Below are positions 8,880 to 22,200 of a DNA stretch of 64,000 nt, one piece after another. Numbering within the stretch: position 1 is the first letter of the stretch; the number at the start of each line of letters is the position of its first letter. The stretch is from Symsagittifera roscoffensis (lineage: Eukaryota > Xenacoelomorpha > Acoela > Convolutidae), in NCBI RefSeq assembly GCF_963678635.1, contig NC_087069.1, forward strand, positions 11,719,186 through 11,783,185. Reading direction: 5' to 3'. The notes beneath the pieces are model-generated. The model was not told where the DNA came from, did not search any database, and saw only the letters and a program-made list of their open reading frames with translations. The translations under genes and the position numbers were made by a program.

Positions 8880-10925
8880 TGCGTGCGATAAGCAAGGGTA
8901 CTGCAACCGGGTACTAGATTTCTCTTCCCGAAAACAACTTTGTCCACAGGACTCATCTGGACTCATCTCTAGCTTGTTTCATAAGGTATTCAATTTTCGT
9001 AGCGTTCCTGGCCAACTTAGCCTGGAGGTAACGAACGTGCCTGGGTCGATAAAGGTCCTGGGTTTGAGTTTGACCAGGACCTTTTTTTTCAAACGGAAAT
9101 GTTCAGTTTAAAAAAAATTGACGGCCAGTTATTTTTCTGCCTATCTTTTGTCGGCTTAGCTGTCCCATCTTGGAATAATTTTTTTTCTACGCCCATTTTT
9201 TAATGATCTCCTTAGTGTTTGATTTACGCATAGATTTTGTAATTTTACTCACCCGGACTTCATATTTCCTTCTTTATTTTTTTTTGCACAAAAAAATCCT
9301 CGGCGCAATTTAATTCGGCATTTATTTGTTGGTTCAATGATCTAGTTTTTTTGTCGTTTCAAGGAGAAACCATTTTGAGACTTTCCTTTGCCCTTTTCAC
9401 GTTGGTTGTATTTTTACCAATCTGTTTGCTTAAATTTCAATTTTTTTTAAATTTGGAATATTTTAAAAAATTTTTGGACAAACTTTATTTTTTCTCAAAA
9501 ACTTCTTATTTTCAAAAAAAATTATCATTTGAAAGACCGCTTGTTCCTTTGTGTGCCTGCATGCTCTCCTAGAGTTTTTTATCATTGACCCCTCTGTCTA
9601 CAGCCTTCGAAAAAGTGTGGGGGAAAATTTGACCTGAATTTTTTTTTCGTTTTTCGGAAACTATCTCTCAAATATGAGTTTTTGGTTTTAATGGATAGAA
9701 CTGTTTAGAAAAATTCCCTTGCATAACTGGCTAAGATCAATTTGTTTTACACATAAAGTTATGGCCCTCGGAAAAGTCAAGTTTTTGATTTTTGACGGTT
9801 ATGTGGATCTTGTGAATTTTCTTGAAAACTAACTTCTCAAACTGATATTGTGAGTTCAATGAGATAACAGGCAATGGGAAGCTCCTCTGCATTAGCGGAC
9901 ACTAACATAAAGTTTTATAAAAGAAATTATTGCACTCTGAAAAGTCTAACTTTTGATTTTTTTACCGTAGTTTAAATTTTTTGAATATTCTCAAAAACAA
10001 CCCTGCAATACCTGAGATTTTAGGATTCATTCTCAAAACGCGTTTCGTGAACTTCCTTTATTTATGCGACTACGCACAAATTTTTTGACTCCAAAAGTTT
10101 TGCCGCTCGGAAAAATAAAAGTTTTGATTTTGACCGTTCTTTAGTAAAATTTTTGACTTTTCTCGAAAATTACCCTGCCAAACCTGAAGTTTTGGGTTAA
10201 ACGAATTTTAAGATTGCGTGAATCCCTTCTGAATAACGTTTCTGTATAATTTTTTCACAAAAAAAACCATGATTATCGGTATTGTCAAATTTTTGATGCG
10301 TTAACCGTTTTCTACTTTCTTGCTGACTATCCTGCTAAATCTGGTATTATAAGATTAATCAATTGAACAGGTTGCCGAAAACCTACCTTTCAAATAAGCA
10401 AGGCCCAGTTTATTTTTTAAAAATATTATTGCCTGCAAAAAAATCTAAGTTTTGAAATGGACGATTTTTTTTTGGAAACTTAATAATTTTACGCGAAAAC
10501 TACCGGGCAAATTTTCAGGTTGTGTTCAATCGAGAAACCCGGCTTTGGAAATCTTCTCTTCTTGAGCGGCCAGAACCTGCTGTTTGCAGAAAAAATTCAT
10601 GGCTTTGGAAAAGTCTTTTGAACGTTTGTTAGATCTTTCGACCGTTTTTCAGAAATTTTTTGATTTTTCTCAAAATTTACACAATCAATTCATGGTTTAA
10701 AAAGCTTTTGAAAGAACGAGATGCAATAAATTTTCCTGCAGAAGCAGCAATTCCCTAAACTTTTGTTACAAAAAAGTTATCTCCTTGTGAAAATTGATTG
10801 TTTCTAACTTTCTTACTCTTCAAACTTATTATAGTAGAGAAACAACTAATGATTTTATCAAAGCCCAATTTTTGAAATCCTACTTTTCGTGCCGCAATAA
10901 ACACGTACCCCCAACTTCAGTTGGG
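8880..10925 (+). repeat. Solo copy of the composite tRNA-headed monomer element
   Basis: From left to right: a SINE-A head with the A-box-like TTAGCCTGGAGGTAACG at about 9018 and a B-box-like GGGTTTGAGTTTGACC, a spacer of about 450 bp, the tail mark CCCCTCTGTCTACAGCCTTCG at about 9587, then about seven degenerate monomers of 170-190 bp (each with a gc.c.cGGAAAAgTcaa.TTTTTGATTTTT core and a CTCAAA...GAG.TT end). It closes with a CCCAACTTCAGTTGGG hairpin at about 10909-10925. Each part is the reverse complement of a part of the array in mask intron 7, in the same order. It lies between the two convergent genes. Confidence 0.7.
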
Positions 10926-11486
10926 TCTTTAATTGTTTTTTTTTAATCAAAACTTTAAAAAAATTTGGCGCACCTAGTTTTTTTTCAACATCTTAACTTT
11001 TTTTCGACTTATGTTTTTTTAATGTGTGTTGTATCAAAAGTGGTGCAAAACTCCGCTTCACCTCTGCAAAAAAAAATAATTTTTAAAGAGAAAAATTACC
11101 ACTATAGAGCTCTTTGAGTTTCAAGAACTTTTACGATTGACATTTTTGTAGATAGAAAAGTACAGTTTCAGTTATGAGGAGAACAAATTCTAGATAGAAA
11201 AAATCAGGAACTAAACCTCCGACCAGATTACACGTCTCGTCTGCTTGCATCTGCTCAAAGTAGGTAGCTTGAAAACAGGCAACACTTGCCACCATGCTAA
11301 AGCGCTTATGTTTTGATTAACTCTGTGTAACTCTTCAACTTTATGAACTGTTTTTGAATATTTTTTTTTTGGCTAAACATTATTTCATTAACAGCAAGAT
11401 CATGGTAAAACTTTCAGTTCGGAAAAATCAAAAGCCAAGAAGACATCCCACACTTAAAGAAATCCTTGCTAGTAGCAATTTCAAGG

Positions 11487-11905
11487 TAAGAACCATAGCC
11501 AAAAGCCAGCTGGAAAAGAACCAATAAACAAAAGCTAACAGAAAAAATTATTTAAAAAAAACACTTATCGAATTTTAAAATAAAACTATGTCCTTCAAGT
11601 TATTTGAATTTTTAGAACCAATTGAGAATACTGCATAAAGACACATTTTTTTTATTCACTGGGAAATCTGATAATTAAATTTCTTTTTTACAACTGGATG
11701 TCGATCAAGTTTGTTCGTGACCGTAACACTTTTGCTGATCGATTTCCCCATTCTAACAAAGGAAATAATGAACTTTAAGGGAAAAAGTCAAACTGCGAAA
11801 AAAAACACATTTGTGCCGGAGTAAACTTTTAAGACTGTTCCTTCAAAGAAAAACACAGCTCCTAAATAAGAGTCTGAACATAGTTCATCGACTCTTATAA
11901 AAAAC
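11487..11905 (+). repeat. Interspersed repeat family R, copy 1
   Basis: Begins CATAGCC.A.AG.CAGCTGGAAAAGA and ends near aagagtctgaacatagttcatcgactctta. It shares with the other copies the central block CACTGGGAAATCTGATAATTAAATTTC followed by GTCGATCA.GTT..TTCGTGAC. No ORF. Function unknown; probably a non-autonomous element. Confidence 0.65.
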
Positions 11906-13057
11906 TTGAACTGAATGATATCAATCTAGTCATGATATAAAGAAAAAGTAATACGTAGATAGCGGATAGTTGGTTGTCATCTGCTGAGAACTTTTTTTCT
12001 CCGAAGTGAGTAGAAAATGAATAAGTGAAATTTCTACATGCTAAGTTGATAAGGTTATCGAGGATAGTAAGATTGCTACAGGACGAGACGTCATAAGTCA
12101 AGAATTGTTCACACCGTTTACAGGCCCTCTAATGCTTGGCAGTTAGTTTAACTTACTTCAGTAAAAATTATAATTCGAACTTTTTATACCCATTTAACTC
12201 GGAGTCACAAATTACTATGTCAATCTCCATGCAATTAGCTGTTGTGTTGTGAAACGCTAAATTGTATTTAAAGCTGCTTATTTATCCAGCTTACTTAATT
12301 TAAGCAATTGACTTCCGCGATTCAACTTCAAAAACGCTATTTACAGGAAAATGACTCGCTACGGATTACACGAAACACTTGCTTCCCCCGAAACTAAGAA
12401 GCCTGCTTTTAAGGAAAAAAATCTGGTTTGTCAGCTCCAATTAAATTAAAACCTTACGCCCGATATGTTCGCTATCAATAACGTTTACGGCCTGTTGAAC
12501 CTTATGCTCGTATGGTACCTAGTAAATCTCCGACTTCAAATTTATCGAACGGTTTGGCATGTTCAAAATTTAGACATTTATGGAATTCTTCTTGGCACGC
12601 GGGAGGGTGGGAATAGTGCTAAAAAGATCCCAGACCAAAATTTAATTTCGGATATTTTTATTTTTTGGGATCTAACTTTGGTTTGTAAAATTTAGGCTAA
12701 AAACTCAGTTCAGAACGAAAAAATTTTATTACAATAATTGGATTATTAACGTAATTGTTCCATCATAGCATATAAGAATCATCGGTACCAGCAGACTATT
12801 TCAGTTGTTCAGATCAGAAACCAGGTTAAATGCAAGTTGCTTATCAATCTATAGTTTATCAAATGCACTACCAATACACTCCTCAAACTATCTCTTTACT
12901 CTTTTCTTCTGCTCTCTTGCTTTCTTTTCACCAGTAGTACACAATTTGGGTTTGAGTTTGGGTGGGTTCAGTTTCGAAGCGTGCTGCTTTCTTCTACGTT
13001 TGAAAGACGCTTTCTTCTATATTGTCACGTTTGCATAATTTTGTAACCAGTCATGTT
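11906..13057. other. Intergenic, no gene seen
   Basis: AT-rich sequence between the repeats and the mask 3' end. Open stretches here are short, without splice-compatible neighbours or protein-like composition. No RNA gene or clear repeat was recognised. Confidence 0.5.
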
Positions 13058-13106
13058 TTTATTCGTTTAGAAGGGAAATGGTTGTATCGTGTCTCCTGAT
13101 TTTATT
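13058..13106 (-). promoter_or_regulatory. mask: Candidate polyadenylation signals of mask
   Basis: AATAAA occurs on the - strand at 13101-13106 and 13058-13063, about 118 and 161 bases past the stop codon at 13224-13226. Either could end the transcript. No other canonical signal is nearer to the stop. Confidence 0.45.
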
Positions 13107-13223
13107 CAAGAGTGGGGGTAGTAATATATCGTTATAGGTGTTCTCGCGTGTAATAGGAAACATATCAGCAGAGTGTCGAGGGTGGTAGGTAGTAAATTCG
13201 TGGGTCGATTTCTCTTCGGCTGA

Positions 13224-13277
13224 TTACATTTGGTTATAGTCGCCGTTGCCTACACCTGATTGGCCCCACGAGAACAT
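13224..13277 (-). CDS. mask: mask exon 29 (last): conserved C-terminus and stop
   Basis: After TTTCAG, 17 codons (MFSWGQSGVGNGDYNQM) and TAA. With exon 28 it forms TDQQ...W.., comparable to the TDAQQIWPGTW ending of the human protein. Phase 0 start. A 60-bp intron precedes it. Confidence 0.85.
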   Translation of the reverse strand: MFSWGQSGVGNGDYNQM

Positions 13278-16200
13278 CTGAAACAGAAGACAACAATTAG
13301 TTAAATTCTGAAACAACGTCTCCACCTCTTTACTTACCAGATGCATCTTTTGTTGATCAGTCATAGCCGTTTCTAATGATGATAATAGTAATAAATTCGT
13401 TTACGAATCGAGCACATTACAGAATGTTTTTTATTATAAAAGTACAATTTTAGTAGCAACGTTTCGAATGTTCACAGTAAATAAGTCTAAAAGCTTGTTC
13501 TAAACACCAAGACGAAGCGGAACCTTCATCCACCAGCGATACAAAAAAAACAAAGACGATACAAATCCCAAAAGCTTCACTTCAAAAATATTCAACAAAA
13601 ACGGTGAAAAACAATCAAATTTTTCCAACTTTTAAGTATTGGAAAGGCATTTTAATCGCACTCCACATAATACGAACTACATGCACTAAGCAACTTCTCC
13701 ATCAACTTACTGCGCCACTAATGCTGCGCAACATTGAACGCGTTTAATTTAAGCAGATATAACTCACGCCTAATAGAAACTAAACGAGCCTCGAGCCCCT
13801 GACCTTAGGGTGCAAAAGCAACGACGTTACCTCTAGGCCAAGTGGGATCGAGTCTGGTAGTTATTAAGCTTCAAGACTAAAGCAAGAAAGAAAAGCAAAT
13901 AAGATTTGTAAAAGTTTCTTAATGAAAAACAAGTCTAGTTCCCGATTACAAGACACTTGCACTAGTTCCCGGTTGCAAGACGCTTGTTCTCGCAAGTGTA
14001 TTTATAATCCATTTTTGGAACCAAATTTCAGTCGCATTTTTTGGAAATTTTCCGCAAATGTAACAACAATCCATTTTTGGAACCAGAATTCACTCGCGTT
14101 TTTTGCTCCATTAGAGCTTTCCTGAAAAAAAAAACACGAACAAAATACATAAACATAGCCAACAGACAGCTGGAAAAGAGTCGGTAAAGGCAACTAAACA
14201 GAAAAAAAACTGACTAATTGAATTTCTAGAACAAACTATGATTAGCAGTTTTTTGGATAAATATGACATAATTTAAGAAAACTGGATCAAAAGAAACAAA
14301 TTTTTTGTATTTCGCTGGAAAGTCTGCAAATTAAATATCACTTTCGAACTTAAAAGTCGATCATTTTTTTCGTGACAAAAACACTTTTGCTGTCCGATAA
14401 AGGAAACTCCTTCCTTTTAACAAAGGAAAAGAACTGAAATTAAAAAGAAAAAACTACTCGCCCAATTCACTACTCGCTCACATTTAACAGAAAAGCCGGT
14501 TGCTATGCAAGTAGCACTGAATGTTCAGACACAGAGGCAAGCTGCAACTTCGCAGCCACGACCGAGACAGCCGCAAAAATTCAAGCGCTTTAAAATGCAC
14601 AAAAACTTAAATTTTGCATGGAATAAATTATCACACCAAATTGCGTGTAAAATAAGCATTTCAAAAATCTCAAGAAGTAAATTTCTGACGTGGCAAATTT
14701 TAACACAGAGGCGAAGCTGAGATTCGCATTACTTGAAATACAGCAAAAAAAAAGCATTGCAAGCTACCAGAGAGGAAAGAAAAGAGCCACTAAAACCAAG
14801 CAAAACGGAAAAAATTTCGAAGAAACTACATATAAAAAGCTTCAAAATTTTGCTGGAATGATGTTCTATTTGCGGCAGACACGTCCAGAAACATATTCGA
14901 CGGCATTTAATGAAAAATCAAAAACAATTTTCGAGCAAAAAAATGTGGTCATGAAAAACTTCGAACCATAAATTCTATTCTGAGATTTATAAATTCGGTT
15001 CTGAGTTTTGTGCGATCCGGAGGAAAACATATAAATTATGGTTCCCTCGAACGACCCAAAATTAGGTTAGTTAGCCGGCCGATGAAATATAAGCCAAAAT
15101 CATTTAGACAGAAAAACTTTCTAAGCAAAAATAAGGAAATATACGAAGTCAAGGCTAGTAGAAATACAAACTGCAGGAGTAAATGAAAACACAGAAAAGC
15201 TACTGCAACGAAAACATAAAAGCAACTCATGCAGCAAAAAAATGGAAGATGTAACAACAAAGCCGAAAAAATATAAGCAGACGAAAAACAAGCCGACAAT
15301 TTTTTTAAACGGAATATTTCCCGTTTGAACAAAAAAAAACAGGACCTGGTCAGATTTAAAACAGGACCTTTGCCGTCCCAGGCGTATTCGTTACCTCCAG
15401 ACTAAATGTGCCGCAGATACTAACAAATTTCAATTCATCATAAGCCAAGAGATCAAGTGATTCTGATAACGCGAAGAGGTTGTTGACCCGACGAAAAGTC
15501 TATATTCCGATTTGATAACGCTTGCTAATCGCAAGCGTAATTATTATACTGCTGCATGAAACAGCTGTTTTTTTTGTTCTATTGATAAAATACAAAACCA
15601 TCCACTGCATTAACTTATTACTAATCAAAATTCAAAGCACATGGTACTATAATGCAAATGCAGCCTACTGATTCAAAATGCCAGCAAAAGTAGCACTTTC
15701 ATTTGCGACTTAGATTGGAAAGAAATTGCAATGTACTCTCACACTACGCTCCGCACGTGTAATCACTAACAGTTAATATAAACATTCGAACATAGAAAAA
15801 GATTCCATAAGTCATAGAAAAAATTAGGGTAATTGAATAAGATTAAAAATTGCACGAATGAGACGCAATAATATCCAAAATAAGGTGAAAAATGAACTAA
15901 AACTAAACAGAGCTGATATTCAGAGTGATAAATTTAGTATCATCAAATTATTCTGATAATCGAAAAGTTCATATCAATTTTTTTTCGACGCTGAGACAAA
16001 TTTTGTTATAGTTTTAGAAATCCAAATCATAGATGAAAGGACTTAAATATAAAACTACAACTGAAAAAGAAATCAAAAGTCAAACTACTAAAATCAATTT
16101 TTGAGCGCGAACAAAATTTAAGATTTTTTCCAAAACAAAAACGAACAAGACCTTGTTCCTATCCACTTCGAGAAAAGGTCGGAACAAAAATAAACTTTGA

Positions 16201-19200
16201 AAAACAAAAAAATTTAGCCACCTACGAAACTCAAACCACAGACTTGCTGATTGCTGCCCAACCACAGAAATGAAAACCTCTGAATTGTTTTTTCAATACT
16301 AATTGGAGAACTGATTTTGAAGAATAACCAACTCACCACAGACACACACAAGCATAAAAATACAGTTCCAGTTTAACACTGAATGTTCTCACCGTGTCTG
16401 CTCCATTGTGAGCAAACTGATGTTGGGCAGCCAAGTTCAAATTCAGAGACCTCTCGTCCATCATCACTCCTCTGTCACAATCCATGCCCACTCCGTTCGA
16501 GAGAAAGGGCGCAAAACCCCCCTGTGCTCCCGCTGCATACGACTGCAGATCACCGCGGCCACTTGAGGCCGAATTCAGACCCAGTGCGTTGTTCATGTTC
16601 ATGTTGCTGCTGTTCCCATTCGAAGCACCAAAGGGAAGGAACCCCCCGTTATGCATGGATCCCATTGGGTTTACCATACTAGGTTGGGGTCCGTTTGGGT
16701 TGCTCATTGCAGAGTGGTGACTTGGGAGCATTTGCTGCTGGGATAGGTTGCCAGACTGTGGGTTGATAGGATTGAAGAACTGATTTGGGTTGACCCGGAA
16801 CTGGTTCATGGATCCAGGGGCCAGTGCACCCATGTGTTGTGAGTTTCCAGAGGCGACCATTTGCTGCGAGACAGATAAATTACCCTGGAAAATTCATGTT
16901 ACTTGAAAAACTAAATACACGTCGATTGCTTTCAGCCTTTGAGTACGTTATTCGAATAATAACACTTTCACCTCTTTGGTCTATTACTATAATAAATTAG
17001 GACCAATTTTTATAATTTTGACAAATCACTTTTTTATTCGTTTTTTCTTTCGACTGCACTGAATCCTTATTAACTTGAATTCAACATACTATCACTACTC
17101 CAAAAAACCCAATGTTGAACTTACGTTCATATTTTGCTGCGATGAGTACATATTCTGAATAGAGTGACTATGCATCGAAGCCCCTCCCCCTCCCTGCACT
17201 CCCGAAACCCCAGCAGACATATTCCCCGCTCCCCCTTCGTGCCTCATCATGCCCCCACCCATTCCCCCAACAGCTGTCGGATCCACATTACTCATCTGTT
17301 GTTGTTGACCCCCACCCATCGACACTGACGGATTCTGTTGGAGGTCGTTTGAGGGTTGAACGCCTGACGAGGGTTGGGGGTAGAATGAAGGTGCATTAGA
17401 TGGGTGCTGGTTATAGAAATTGGGTAACTGGTGGTGCTGTTGTTGCGATGGTTGTGTCATAGGATTCTGTGCATGTGGGGTAGTGAAAGAGTTCAAAAAT
17501 TGCTGGCTGCTTTTGTCCATGTTGAAATTTGAGAACGAATTGAACAAGTCAGGTGTGTGATTCGACTCCAGACTGCTATACATTGGGCCTAAGTGTTGGT
17601 TGTTTCCTGATGTCAGCCCAGAGAAACCTAGCATTGATTTCAAAAATGACTTCAGCATTGTGTTATTAACATTTGGAATATAATTGATTAAAACTCAATC
17701 ATATCAAAAATTACGGATTTCTTTAAAATTTTGAGAAGTGATCAACAATGAACAAAAATATTTAATCTGATTTTGTATTACCATACGCTAATAATGAAAA
17801 ACTTTAGGAGCAATTAAACTGAAGTTTTCCGAGACCTGATTATATTCGTTCGTACTTCAACCGCCTATTTAAATTTCTAACCCAGGTTTCCTTGCGACTG
17901 AATTCCACCTCCGTGTGCAGACTTAGCCGCTGGCGCCTTTCTTTCAAACCCAATCGGGGCAGGTCCATGTTTCTTTTCACTTCCAACCGAACTCTGCTGA
18001 CCTCCAGGTTGATTCTGAGAAGTCGGAATATGAGCCGACGAGTCACTTAACAGACCGGAACTCGAGGCCGAAATGTCTTTTTGGGCACCAGAGTTATAGG
18101 ACACCACGTGTCCACCTGGTGCGGATTGCGACTGACTTGTCGACGCCTGACTTGACGATAGAGGCGGTGACACCTTCGGTGATGCGACATCGCCTGCGGC
18201 GTGAACTGAATTACCTGACGGGTTCCTCGACTTCTCGGGACGTCCGGTCGGCGTTGTGTTCGGATAGTTCAAACTGACATTTAGGCTAGCTGGCCCAGTT
18301 GGGTTATTGGACAATGCAGTCATTGACTGACTTGATTCAGGTGACTGAGAGTTAACGGAAGAAAAGAGAGACGAGGGGTCCGATTCTGGGGGGTTTAGAC
18401 TGCTATTGTTGTTGAACAAAGTGTCCAATGGTATGTTGACAGAGTGACTCATATTGGATCCTCCCACTAAACTGCCTGGTTGTGAGTTGTTACTCGACTG
18501 TTGTTTGTTACTACTCGATGGACCGCCCACTGCAGATGAAGTCATACGCGAATCAGATGATTTCAGATTCGAATCTACACATTCAAAATAAAACATTTAA
18601 ACCATGCTGCAGAAAACTTCCGAAGCAGTCTAAAATCAGGTTTCCATAAACAAGCAAAACTTAGATTATTTAAACAATTAATGATTAAACGCCAGTCAAG
18701 ATATGAGTTTAGACTTGAACTTCGTCGCTAAAAAATGGACATTAATAGTTATCACTATGATATACATGGCACGAATAAATCAGGGTGACCAGCCAGGGTG
18801 TCTCAATGAACGGCAAGTCAATATAATCCCCCAAAAAAAACATTTTCGCCTTTTTGACTCAACTTATAGCGCAAGTAAATACATCTTAAGTTCCGAAAAT
18901 ATGTTTTCTCAAACCTGCTTCAACAGTTTCTTTTCCAGAATGTTTAGATTCAGAGTTTATTTTCTCAGATGAACTGCCCGTGCTACCTGAAAAACCTGCT
19001 TCGATCTTTAATGGAAAAAACTTCTTGGCAAAAACATTGATTTGCTGGAACTGCTACCGTGGCACATTTTCTTATTTACTTCTAAATAAATTACTCGCCC
19101 GTTAAAATGTTCTATAAATTAATAGCCTCGGCCGAAATTTAATATAAATCTATTCTAGACCCACGAATCTTCACCTGAATGATGCCCTCTGCTGTCAAAC

Positions 19201-22200
19201 TGTCCTTGAAATCCGCCATAACCCCTTCCATCTCCTGTTTCCACATTCGAGTCCAGATATCCCTGCCAAATCTTAGCTGCCGAGCCTTGGTTAAAAATTG
19301 AGCTGAACGCATTGTAATTTCCGGCATTATTCTCCATACTTCCGTCTCCCGTTTTCCACGCAGTCTGATTTTTGTTCTGGCTGGAACCCTGGGAAAACGA
19401 AGATCTCGATCCGACCGGCCTGCTACCAATAACTCCAACTGACGGGTAATGAGTCTTCCCAGCTCCTCCGTTCCCTCGGGACGCTTCCATAGCTATAACT
19501 GCTGGAGCTCCCGACATCTGACTACCTGATTTGTTACTCGGCCCGAATGAAGAGTAGTTTCCTGTCGTCAATGGTGCTCCGGATAGGATCGGGTTCGAAC
19601 TCGAGACCGGTTGACCGAAACTATTGACATGTCCTCCCACTATAGAACCGTTTTGCGATGTTTTTTTAGCACCCGGCGCAGAGGATGTAAAATGTCCCAT
19701 AACTCCTCCTGAGGAGCTTACCGACGATAAGGATCCCTGCGGATTCAGGTTCTGGTTATTGGAGTGGGTTAGAGTTTGGGCTAGATTCTTCGGAATATGC
19801 TCTGTTATGTCTACTGTCGGGTCTTGGATCAGAATGTCGATCAGCTTCTCAGCCCATTTAACAGATTCTGCGCTGCCACTGAACAAAATAATTACATCTC
19901 ATTTGCATGGACAAGGAACAAATATATCAACTTTTGACCGGAGGTTGTAATTTGCCTAATTCTTTTTTTTTGAAAAACTCATAATATATTGCATAAAATT
20001 CAGAAACATCAACAAAAGCTCATTTATTCTTTCGCAGTTTCTGTAAAAAACTTTTGAAACCGCACAAGCACAATTGAAAATTTGCATTTCTCAAAAAATG
20101 AAACAAACATTTCAAATACTTACTGGTATATTCCGGATCATAAAAGTACAAAAATTTCCTCTGATGTTCCATTTCTGATAGCCAGATTTCCAATTTTTTT
20201 TCTGTTTCGATTGAGTCAGTCGGAAATTGTGTTGTTAACGTGTAGTTTTCACATAACGAATGAAAAAATGTTACTCTGGTGGACAAAATTGAGCGCAAAC
20301 TCACGATTTTACTCTCTAAAACGCTTGTTTTTAATGTCCACTTTGGTTTTTACATAGACCGAGAGAAAATCACAGAATTTCCATCTATGAAACTATCCAG
20401 ATTTGTTTTCAAAGACTTACCAATTTAATCCGGGTCTGAAAAAAAAACAGATTTCGTCATCTGCACTAAATTTTTCAATCCGCGTGAATAATTAAGAAAT
20501 GACGAGTTCAAGAAAAGTTTCACACTGATTATTTCAATTTTCTCGCTGAGAAAGTTTAACGTCGCTGGAAAACAATTTTACTCCGCTTATTCAAAAATGT
20601 GTTGACTACGATGCAGAAATCTGAAATTTTCCGACCCAGATTTCATTGGTAAGTCTGTGAAACCAAATTCTCATAATTTCATAGAGGGTAGCTCTGATGA
20701 TTTGATCTTGGTCTATGTTAAAGTTTTACTGAAAATCGAAGGAATTGTTCTCCAAGATGGTTATTGAAGAGATAATTTAGAGCGAAAAAACCTGAATTTG
20801 CATTTAATTTTGTCCACTAGTTTATAAGGTATCATAGTGATTAATTTAGAATTTTGAAAATCATTTGTTTGCATTAATTTTTTCTTCAGTATAAGTATCT
20901 CTTGCTGATTGGCTTCAAACGGTATAAAACGTAAAAAGAAACAACTGGACATATAATGGAGAAAAAAGTTACGCAACTAAACAATTGACATGAAAACTTG
21001 TGATCACAAAATCTTTTCATTCCTTGTGTGAAAACAAAACGTTGGAAACATATTTTTGTCTGACTCATGAATTGAAACAGAAAAAAATTGAAATCTGGCA
21101 GACAGTGAGCCCCTTACATCAAAGGAACAAAACTCGTATATTTTGATCCGGAAAGAACCAGTTAGTACTGAAAATTATCATTTCATTCTTTGAGAGATGC
21201 AAATTCACATCACACTTTCTCGCTCGGCTCAGATAATTTTGCGAAAACTGCTACAAATTTATCAATAAAATCATTGAAAAATGAGCTTATTTTAGTTGTT
21301 TTGTTAAATGTTCCAAATTTTTGTAATTTTCTCAGATAAAAACTAGGTACATCACTATCGATGGGAAAAAAACTAATATAGTAGTAACCAACTTATATTC
21401 TCTTTTCAAAATATTTCTCTCATATTTTGTTTTTAATTTCTCTAGTAGCGTTCGTTTTTTTTTCTTCAGTATAAAAAGAAAGATGGAAACGAGCTGTAAC
21501 GAGTCGTTTTTTCATCTCAAATTTTCTGCACTTCATTTTTTCTGCATAATTTTGTTTTAATGCACTAAATTTTTTTCTTGTTTGGCTAGAATTAATTTCT
21601 GTCAGCTGCATTTCCTAGCTCACTTAAAATAGTTCATAGAAAAAATGCACTTCTAAAGTTAGGCAACCAAGTTTTGCACATTCTTACAAAATTGGACTGA
21701 ATGAAGCATCTAATTACACAATTGCATACACGAAACTTGAATTGCTCGTTGACATTTTTATTCTACCAGAGCAGGCTCTATTGCACGCTCTTAGTTCTAC
21801 TTCAACAACAACATCAACACCCCCCCTCCCTCCCCTGTATCAAATTAAAAAGTATATCTACAAACTTATACAATCAAAAACACGAAAAAATTCATAAGTA
21901 GACGCAATAGAATCACAAAGTGCACTTTGGCATCAAACTGCACTCTTAAATTTTACACAAAACAGGATGGGTAGAAAGCTGAGAACATGCAATTTGCAAC
22001 GCATCCGAACACCATTCGACTAAACGTCACCATTCAGCTAAGAAATACCGTGTTTATTCAGTAGTATATTAGCCCATAAAACTTTGTTTGAACTCCGCAA
22101 ATACACAACCCATCGCGTAATTGCTACCGCATTATATCTATTACCTATGGCTGCTTAAATTTAAGGTTGGTTTTAATTTGGTTACCTAATTGCTAGAATC

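Noticed and set aside
15036..15332. 98-codon hydrophobic - strand frame resembling a membrane protein
   Set aside because: The DNA is A-rich on the + strand and borders a SINE-A copy. No start context, splice site or related copy supports it.
19155..19174. Reading mask exon 22 through to its stop (GEDSWV) as the end of the protein
   Set aside because: A consensus donor CAG|GTGAAG precedes it, and the following exons match in phase and carry the family's APIGFERK and C-terminal motifs. A short isoform ending here is still possible.
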